A stretch of DNA of 20,980 bases, from contig JBEIIG010000064.1 of assembly GCA_040380855.1 (NCBI GenBank), positions 1 through 20,980 on the forward strand, written 5' to 3'. The notes beneath the pieces were generated by a model. It was not told where the DNA came from. It did not search any database and was given only the letters and a program-made list of their open reading frames with translations. Of this stretch, positions 16,619-20,980 are shown piece by piece (within the stretch, counting starts at the first letter, position 1; each line of letters opens with the position of its first letter). The position numbers and the translations under genes are program-made. This stretch comes from VFMC01 sp040380855. GTDB lineage: Bacteria; Actinomycetota; Acidimicrobiia; Acidimicrobiales; Ilumatobacteraceae.

Positions 16619-17581
16619 ATGAGCCGTCGTTCCGCATCCACTGCCGATCTGTTCGAGTCCGCCCTTGCCGGCGATCGGGGCGCGCTCGCCCGTCTGCTGT
16701 CGCTCATCGAGCGTGGCGGCGACGAGGCCCGCCAGATCGGCCGGCTCACCTATCCGCGAGGTGGGCACGGATACACCGTCGGTTTCACCGGGGCACCGGG
16801 TGCCGGCAAGAGCACGCTCACCAGTGCGGTCATCGGGCACCTGCGTGCCATGGCCATCGAGGTGGCGGTGCTGGCCATCGACCCGTCGTCACCCTTCACC
16901 GGCGGTGCCATCCTGGGCGACCGGGTGCGCATGCAAGACCACGCCACCGACCCGGGGGTGTTCATCCGCTCGATGGCCACCCGTGGCCACCTGGGCGGCC
17001 TGTCGTTGGCGTGCCCCGAGGCCGTGCGCCTGCTCGACGCCATCGGTCGCCAGTGGATCCTCGTCGAGACCGTCGGTGTGGGCCAGGTGGAGGTCGAGAT
17101 CGCCGGCAAGGCCGACACCACCGTGGTGGTACTCAATCCGGGTTGGGGCGACAGCGTGCAGGCCAACAAGGCCGGCCTGATGGAGATCGCCGATGTGTTC
17201 GTGATCAACAAGGCCGACCGCAAGGGGGTAGACGAGACCCGCCGCGACATCGAGCAGATGCTCGACCTGTCCGACCTACCGCACGACGCCTGGCGCCCGC
17301 CGATCGTTGCGGTCGTCGCCACCGAGCGCAAGGGTGTCGACGAGCTGTGGGACACGGTGCTGCAGCACCGGGCCTTCATCGAGGCCAACGGTGAACTGTC
17401 CCGCCGTCGCGAGTTCCGCCTGCGCGAAGAACTGCGCGAGATCGTGGCCCGGCGCCTCGAACAGCGGGCCCGCGAGCTCACCACCGGCGAGCGCTGGGAC
17501 GGCCTGCAGCAGCAGGTGATCGACCGCACCCTCGACCCGTGGGGTGCGGCCGACGAGATGCTGCACACCGTCGGCGCCTGA
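16619..17581 (+). CDS. meaB: MeaB/ArgK-type GTPase, methylmalonyl-CoA mutase chaperone
   Basis: This 320-residue P-loop GTPase belongs to the G3E class. MeaB proteins load and protect the cobalamin cofactor of methylmalonyl-CoA mutase or related mutases. Motifs are Walker A GAPGAGKST (58-66), AIDPSSPFTGGAILGDRVRM (86-105), ETVGVGQ (150-156) and the guanine-specific NKAD (197-200). The C-terminal helical part (about 255-320) serves dimer formation in the family. No mutase gene is present in the window, so the partner must be elsewhere. The gene follows nifU by 12 bases and precedes an enoyl-CoA hydratase gene, in keeping with acyl-CoA metabolism. Confidence 0.93.
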   Translation: MSRRSASTADLFESALAGDRGALARLLSLIERGGDEARQIGRLTYPRGGHGYTVGFTGAPGAGKSTLTSAVIGHLRAMAIEVAVLAIDPSSPFTGGAILGDRVRMQDHATDPGVFIRSMATRGHLGGLSLACPEAVRLLDAIGRQWILVETVGVGQVEVEIAGKADTTVVVLNPGWGDSVQANKAGLMEIADVFVINKADRKGVDETRRDIEQMLDLSDLPHDAWRPPIVAVVATERKGVDELWDTVLQHRAFIEANGELSRRREFRLREELREIVARRLEQRARELTTGERWDGLQQQVIDRTLDPWGAADEMLHTVGA

Positions 17582-17583
17582 CG

Positions 17584-17589
17584 TAGCGT
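17584..17589 (+). promoter_or_regulatory. Probable -10 box of the enoyl-CoA hydratase gene
   Basis: TAGCGT, three bases after the meaB stop, lies seven bases before ATG 17597. It suggests that the hydratase has its own leaderless transcript besides any read-through from meaB. Confidence 0.5.
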
Positions 17590-17596
17590 TCCCACC

Positions 17597-18370
17597 ATGT
17601 CCGAACTCGTGCTGTGCGAGCGACGCGACGATGGTGTCGCAGTCGTCACGCTGAACAACCCGAAGGTGAACGCGCTGTCGCAGGAGGTGTTGGCCGCACT
17701 GCGCGACGTGGCCCACGACCTGACGGCCGACCCGCCCGGTGCCGTGGTGGTCACCGGTGGCGAACGCATCTTCGCTGCAGGTGCCGACATCTCGCAGTTC
17801 GGTGGTCCGGCCGAGGCCGACACCATCGGCCTCGGGTTCCACAGCACGCGCGACGCGATCGCCGCCATCCCGCGGTTCGTCATCGCCGCCGTCAGCGGGT
17901 ACGCGCTGGGCGGCGGTTGCGAACTGGCGCTGGCGTGCGACTACCGCATCGCCGGCGAGAAGGCCGTGTTCGGCCAGCCCGAGATCCTGCTGGGCATCAT
18001 CCCCGGTGGCGGTGGCACGCAGCGCCTGCCCCGCGCGGTCGGCGCCAGCCGGGCCAAGGAGATGATGATCACCGGTCGGCAGGTGAAGGCCGACGAGGCG
18101 CTGCGCATCGGCCTGGCCGACGAGGTGGTGCCCAACGAGACGCTCCACGAGCGGGCGCTGGCACTGGCTGCCGAGGTGGCCCGTGGGGCGCTGCAGGCGC
18201 AGGCGCTGGTGAAGCGGGCGGTCGATGAGGGGCTCGACGCCACGCTGGCCGACGGGCTGCTGCTCGAGCGCCGGTTGTTCACCGAGGTGTTCCACACCGA
18301 CGACTCGCAGATCGGTGTGCAGAGCTTCCTGGCCAACGGCCCCGGCAAAGCCTCCTTCACCGGCAAGTAG
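17597..18370 (+). CDS. Enoyl-CoA hydratase/isomerase (crotonase family)
   Basis: This 257-residue crotonase-fold enzyme most likely adds water to 2-enoyl-CoA esters in fatty acid or amino acid breakdown. The oxyanion hole is formed by FAAGADISQF (59-68) and ALGGGCELALACD (103-115). Both hydratase acids are present: Glu109 in GGGCEL and Glu129 in FGQPEILLGIIPGGGGTQRL. Having both Glu residues favours a true hydratase over isomerase or decarboxylase relatives, though chain-length preference cannot be told. ATG 17597 follows TAGCGT by seven bases. The gene is 15 bases after meaB, and the link to mutase-dependent pathways is suggestive. Confidence 0.93.
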   Translation: MSELVLCERRDDGVAVVTLNNPKVNALSQEVLAALRDVAHDLTADPPGAVVVTGGERIFAAGADISQFGGPAEADTIGLGFHSTRDAIAAIPRFVIAAVSGYALGGGCELALACDYRIAGEKAVFGQPEILLGIIPGGGGTQRLPRAVGASRAKEMMITGRQVKADEALRIGLADEVVPNETLHERALALAAEVARGALQAQALVKRAVDEGLDATLADGLLLERRLFTEVFHTDDSQIGVQSFLANGPGKASFTGK

Positions 18371-18424
18371 CGCACGGGTCGCTGGTGTCGTCTCGCCCGC
18401 CCCGCTCAACCCCGTCCGTGAGTC

Positions 18425-18476
18425 TGGACCACCCCAGTAGGGGTCCACGCGCACGGATCTTGCCGCTTCGTGCGGC
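18425..18476 (+). terminator. Weak hairpin pair, possible transcription end of the hydratase gene
   Basis: TGGACC (18425-18430) can pair with GGTCCA (18442-18447), and GCCGC (18462-18466) with GCGGC (18472-18476) around TTCGT. Neither is followed by a run of T, so termination is only a guess based on position, 55-105 bases after the stop. Confidence 0.25.
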
Positions 18477-18684
18477 TCGACCCCGTCGGCGGTGGTCCAC
18501 GCTCACGAAGCCCGGGGTGGGGGCGGGTGGATGTAGGCGCTGGCAGGCTCGATCGCACCCTCGGTGAGACGGATCGGCTCCACGCAACCGCAGAGGAGCA
18601 CCACGTCGCCGGTGGGTCGGACAGCGGTGTCGCGGGCGGATTCGTGATCGTCGCGGATGGCGCACGGAGCTGCTCAGTTCTCGG

Positions 18685-18690
18685 TACGTT
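18685..18690 (+). promoter_or_regulatory. Probable -10 box of the microprotein cluster
   Basis: TACGTT lies eight bases before ATG 18699, the same arrangement as for larger genes in the window. It is the main reason to take the 29-residue frame as a real gene start. Confidence 0.45.
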
Positions 18691-18698
18691 CGGGAGTG

Positions 18699-18788
18699 AT
18701 GGAACCCGCAGTCGTCGTTCTCATCGTGCTGGCACCAGTCGCCCTGGTAATACGCCTGTACTTCATGTTTCCCTGGAGACGGAGGTGA
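18699..18788 (+). CDS. 29-residue membrane microprotein
   Basis: The frame starts at ATG 18699 and ends at TGA 18786-18788, overlapping the GTG of the next gene (GTGA). The peptide starts MEPAVVVLIVLAPVALVIRL, a single hydrophobic helix, and ends in an aromatic-basic tail FPWRRR. Such peptides usually insert in the membrane with the tail inside. It is too short to assign to a family. Evidence for reality is the -10 box eight bases upstream, a GGGAG close to the start, and the overlap with the next gene. It might alternatively be only a leader that passes ribosomes on. Confidence 0.5.
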   Translation: MEPAVVVLIVLAPVALVIRLYFMFPWRRR

Positions 18789-18997
18789 GCAGACCAGGTG
18801 CTGGTCTCGTCGTGGTGGCGGCGATCGTGTTGTTCGGCGCGTTGGTGAGCAAGTTGCTGGGTTATCCCCTGGCGCCGCAGGACCGGGACAAGTACCCCTG
18901 GAATGACCGGTGGCGGGCAGCGGTGTTGTTGAAGATCTGGCCGCTTGCTGCCGTGGCGCTCGTGGTCGGCATCGTGATGCTGGTGGCGGGTGCGTGA
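18785..18997 (+). CDS. Two-helix membrane microprotein, paralog A (70 residues)
   Basis: The GTG at 18785 has GGAG six bases upstream (18775-18778) and overlaps the preceding stop. The product has two membrane helices (about 6-27 and 47-69) joined by a polar loop with PLAPQDRDKYPWNDRWR (28-44). It aligns without gaps along its whole length to the next gene product, with 30 of 70 positions identical (hand count). Shared features are FGA, SKL/SRL, G-aromatic-P, W-X-DRWR, WPL and LVVG. Its stop TGA overlaps the next ATG by one base. The family is unknown to me and no catalytic residues are evident. Confidence 0.7.
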   Translation: MSRPGAGLVVVAAIVLFGALVSKLLGYPLAPQDRDKYPWNDRWRAAVLLKIWPLAAVALVVGIVMLVAGA

Positions 18998-19209
18998 TGG
19001 ACGGTGTCGGTTTCCTGCTCGCCGTGGTGGGCGGGATCGGCGTGTTCGGAGCGATCCTCAGCCGACTGCAGGGCTTTCCGGTGACACCGGAGAACAAGGG
19101 TCAGTTCCTCTGGATCGATCGCTGGCGAGGCAAGTTGGCGCTCGGTCTCTGGCCGCTGTGGGCGTTGATGCTCGTGGTCGGCGTCGTGTTGTTGCTCCTC
19201 GGCCGTTGA
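18997..19209 (+). CDS. Two-helix membrane microprotein, paralog B (70 residues)
   Basis: The ATG at 18997 shares its A with the previous TGA (TGATG), a coupled arrangement. The product is exactly as long as its neighbour and has the same plan: helix (about 5-25), polar loop with PVTPENKGQFLWIDRWR (28-44), helix (about 47-69). Conserved aromatic and charged loop residues (Trp39, Asp41, Arg42, Trp43, Arg44) suggest a structured loop at the membrane face, perhaps for contact between the two paralogs. They could form a heteromeric membrane complex. This is inference; function unknown. Confidence 0.72.
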   Translation: MDGVGFLLAVVGGIGVFGAILSRLQGFPVTPENKGQFLWIDRWRGKLALGLWPLWALMLVVGVVLLLLGR

Positions 19210-19223
19210 GGCCGTGGTGCTTC

Positions 19224-19238
19224 GGTGATGCCGTCACC
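19224..19238 (+). terminator. Small inverted repeat after the microprotein pair
   Basis: GGTGA (19224-19228) and TCACC (19234-19238) form a five-base stem with loop TGCCG, 15 bases after the stop of paralog B. It lacks a T-run. It could end the cluster transcript or be an operator 23 bases upstream of the next putative -10 box. Confidence 0.3.
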
Positions 19239-19260
19239 TCGCCTCGTTCTGACAGTGGTG

Positions 19261-19266
19261 TACGGT
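19261..19266 (+). promoter_or_regulatory. Possible -10 box before the second group of small genes
   Basis: TACGGT lies six bases before GTG 19273. It fits the leaderless pattern but the gene it would serve is uncertain. Confidence 0.35.
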
Positions 19267-19272
19267 CCGTTC

Positions 19273-19428
19273 GTGAGGTGTGGTCGGCGTGACGTCCCTG
19301 CTCCCATGGGCCGTGGAACTGCTCCGCTCGAGGGTGGCAGCGCGCACGACTCTCTGTTTCGGCTGCGTCTGATCAGACGCCTCGACCTCGACGAGCGGGA
19401 GGTTTTGCCGGGTGGCGAGCGGTCTTGA
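19273..19428 (+). CDS. Hypothetical 51-residue basic protein, doubtful
   Basis: A frame from GTG 19273 to TGA 19426-19428 would give a hydrophilic, Arg-rich peptide with no membrane helix; its second half has FRLRLIRRLDLDEREVL. It overlaps the next gene by 17 bases. Support comes only from TACGGT six bases upstream and from filling an otherwise empty gap. It could instead be an untranslated leader of the next gene. No family recognised. Confidence 0.3.
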   Translation: MRCGRRDVPAPMGRGTAPLEGGSAHDSLFRLRLIRRLDLDEREVLPGGERS

Positions 19429-19648
19429 TCGGGAACGTCTTGCGGACTTCGACCTGTGGCTTCGGTTCGCACTTCTTGGTGCTGCCGCTTCTGCTGTAGT
19501 GGTCGGACTTGGGGCTGAGGCGCTCGGATTCGATGCATGGGTGCCGGCGTGGGCAACGTTCGTTGCGGTGATTGCGGTGTTCGCTGTACTGCGACTCACT
19601 CGGTACCGTCGTACAGCGAAGGATTGGAGCGAGGATTCGTGGCGTTAG
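19412..19648 (+). CDS. Two-helix small membrane protein (78 residues)
   Basis: GTG 19412 has GGGAGG nine bases upstream (19397-19402). The product begins with a charged segment (SGLDRERLADFD), then a helix (about 16-38), a short loop, a second helix (about 44-62) and a basic-acidic tail ending KDWSEDSWR. I do not recognise the family. Codon use differs from the main genes: many T-ending codons such as CTT, GCT, GAT and GGT, rare elsewhere in the window. This points to recent arrival or relaxed selection. It has no visible similarity to the 70-residue paralogs. Confidence 0.6.
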   Translation: MASGLDRERLADFDLWLRFALLGAAASAVVVGLGAEALGFDAWVPAWATFVAVIAVFAVLRLTRYRRTAKDWSEDSWR

Positions 19649-19709
19649 CGAACCGAACGGGTCTGCCTCGGGCTTGGTTGACATCTCGTTTGCGGGCCGT
19701 GGCTGGGAC

Positions 19710-19904
19710 ATGAGCGACCGTCGACAGCGCGTAGGTGGCCTCTCCTGGCCAGCAACCTTTGTCTTCGTCTTCTACATGTTTGTGATGAGGGACTTCCTCG
19801 CAGGTCATATTGAGTCGATCTGGCTGCAGCTCGTCGTCTTCTTCGCGATCACTGCTGCGCTGATCTTGGGGCTTCGTGGTGTTCTGACACTCCTGAAGCG
19901 ATGA
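19710..19904 (+). CDS. Two-helix small membrane protein (64 residues)
   Basis: From ATG 19710 the frame gives a basic start (MSDRRQRVGG), a helix with WPATFVFVFYMFVM (13-26), a short loop RDFLAGHIES, and a second helix (about 38-57) followed by a basic end (LTLLKR). No clear Shine-Dalgarno or -10 box at the expected distance was found, so the start is tentative. GC is about 54 percent over 19741-19900 by hand count, well below the neighbours, and codons such as TTT, ATT, CTT and GTT occur. It resembles a small hydrophobic inner-membrane protein; the family is unknown. Confidence 0.55.
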   Translation: MSDRRQRVGGLSWPATFVFVFYMFVMRDFLAGHIESIWLQLVVFFAITAALILGLRGVLTLLKR

Positions 19905-19993
19905 ACCCTCTCGCGCTCCGTGAAGGTCTTGTGTGCCCCGGGTGTCGCGCAGTCAGCACGCTTGGTCGGAGGTGGCAGTGGCGGTGACGCGGG

Positions 19994-20980
19994 TCAGTTG
20001 GCCCAGGCGGCGCGGCCGAGTTCGACGGGGGTGAGCAGGCCGTCGTGGCGGGGCAGCACCCGCACGGTGATGCCGTACGCGCCGGCCGAATCGATGCGGT
20101 AGTCGACCTCCCACGTGCCGTCGCCCACATGGCGCATCGGCAGGTGTTCGGGATGGCCGACGAACGCTCCGGTGGAGTCGATGGCGCCGTGCAGCAACTG
20201 CACCGCCACCTCGTCGGTGCCGAGACCGCCATCACCGCCGAGGTCGATGCGGGCGCGGGCGGTGCGCACATCGCCCTCGTGTGCCGGGCTGGTGTCGGCG
20301 TCGACACCGAGCACCCGCACGTGCTCCCAGCGAGCCGACACACCGGCCTTCCACGCCGCCAGCGAGCGGGCCCGCGCCCAGCCGTCGGCGGCCACGGCCT
20401 GCGCGCTGGCCGCAGCCGGTTCGTAGATCTCGGTGGTGTAGTCGCGCACCATGCGGGCTGCGGTGACGAAGGGCCCCAGCGACGCCCAGTTGTGCTTCAT
20501 CATGTCGATCCAGCCGTGCGGGATCCCTTCGGCATCGCGCTGGTGGAACAGCGGCACGATGTCGCGCTCGAGCAGACCGAACAGGCTGGTGGCCTCGCGC
20601 TGATCGCGGCGGGCCAGATCGGGGTCGTCGTCGGCCGAGTTGATGGCCCAGCCGTTGTGACCGTCGAAGCACTCGTCCCACCAGCCGTCGAGGATGCTGC
20701 AGTTCAGACAGCCGTTCAGCGCCGCCTTCATACCGCTCGTGCCGCACGCCTCGAGCGGACGGCGCGGGTTGTTCAGCCACACATCGCAGCCCTGGTACAT
20801 CAGGCGTGCCACGGCCATGTCGTAGTCGGGCACGAACACGAACCGATGCCCCACGTCGAGGTGGCGGGCGAACAGTTCGATGTCGCGGATCATGTCTTTG
20901 CCGGGCTGATCGGCCGGGTGCGCCTTGCCGGCGAACACGAACTGCACCGGCCGGTCGGCCGACAGCAGCATCTCGCGCAG
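19994..20980 (-). CDS. glgP: Alpha-glucan phosphorylase, C-terminal part (N-terminus outside window)
   Basis: The frame runs from the window edge to the stop at 19994-19996 and shows 328 residues. The enzyme releases glucose 1-phosphate from glycogen or maltodextrin. Visible motifs are FVFAGKAHPADQPGK, the GQ-type loop region VWLNNPRRPLEACGTSGMKA, which holds the lysine that binds pyridoxal phosphate (codon 20726-20728), and NGCLNCSILDGWWDE. The WLNNPRRPLEACGTSGMK form is that of the shorter bacterial/archaeal phosphorylases rather than the animal type. The last 130 residues are a beta-rich tail ending VRVLPRHDGLLTPVELGRAAW. It is convergent with the small membrane genes. Confidence 0.94.
   Translation of the reverse strand: MREMLLSADRPVQFVFAGKAHPADQPGKDMIRDIELFARHLDVGHRFVFVPDYDMAVARLMYQGCDVWLNNPRRPLEACGTSGMKAALNGCLNCSILDGWWDECFDGHNGWAINSADDDPDLARRDQREATSLFGLLERDIVPLFHQRDAEGIPHGWIDMMKHNWASLGPFVTAARMVRDYTTEIYEPAAASAQAVAADGWARARSLAAWKAGVSARWEHVRVLGVDADTSPAHEGDVRTARARIDLGGDGGLGTDEVAVQLLHGAIDSTGAFVGHPEHLPMRHVGDGTWEVDYRIDSAGAYGITVRVLPRHDGLLTPVELGRAAWAN

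Larger units (their letters stand above)
18371..18698 (+). other. Non-coding stretch after the enoyl-CoA hydratase gene
   Basis: No convincing gene was found in these 328 bases. Long frames here lack protein-like composition or starts. The stretch holds two small inverted repeats near 18425-18476, a 16-base near-repeat beginning GGTCCACGC at 18442 and 18494 (two mismatches), and the putative promoter of the microprotein cluster at its end. Confidence 0.6.

Noticed and set aside
18357..19097. Minus-strand frame across the microprotein cluster
   Set aside because: It is Pro/Arg/Ser-rich with no domain and is antisense to the two aligned 70-residue paralogs, whose mutual similarity supports the plus strand.

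Overview
The window is a chromosomal segment from a high-GC bacterium, most likely an actinobacterium of the Acidimicrobiia type. The evidence is mixed: GC is strong in most genes, an ATP synthase operon lies a few kilobases from murA (as in mycobacteria), MurA carries Asp in place of the catalytic Cys, and many first genes start a few bases after a TANNNT -10 box, which suggests leaderless mRNAs. The assignment is inferred from gene content, not from a database match.

Layout. 1-6828: ATP synthase operon atpB(partial)-E-F'-F-H-A-(34-codon micro-ORF)-G-D-C, with two different b-type stalk genes and a separate delta gene. 6852-8382: a short-chain dehydrogenase, then a 2OG-Fe(II) oxygenase-fold protein that seems to have lost its metal-binding histidines. 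8413-11279: divergent glpX (gluconeogenesis) and an S9 serine peptidase. 11327-12778: a protein with an internal tandem duplication, followed by a protein with a C-terminal J domain. 12817-15675: a 12-TM MFS transporter divergent from murA (peptidoglycan synthesis). 15662-16312 (minus strand): a cupredoxin-like lipoprotein coupled to a 42-residue one-helix membrane protein. 16376-18370: a NifU-type Fe-S scaffold, the MeaB GTPase and a crotonase-family enoyl-CoA hydratase. 18371-19993: a poorly conserved-looking stretch with a cluster of very small, mostly membrane genes. 19994-20980: the C-terminal part of alpha-glucan phosphorylase (minus strand, runs off the window).

Most of the window is housekeeping: energy conversion, sugar and glycogen metabolism, acyl-CoA metabolism and cell wall. 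The best candidate for something undescribed is the microprotein cluster at about 18.69-19.90 kb. It holds a 29-residue membrane peptide, two 70-residue two-helix membrane proteins that are ungapped tandem paralogs (30 of 70 positions identical by hand alignment) joined by start/stop overlaps, then 78- and 64-residue two-helix proteins with clearly different codon use and lower GC. Other unusual points are the micro-ORF between atpA and atpG, the degenerate oxygenase, the two-cysteine outer segment of one b subunit, and the repeated -10/start-codon spacing.

No tRNA, rRNA, CRISPR array, insertion sequence or riboswitch was recognised.
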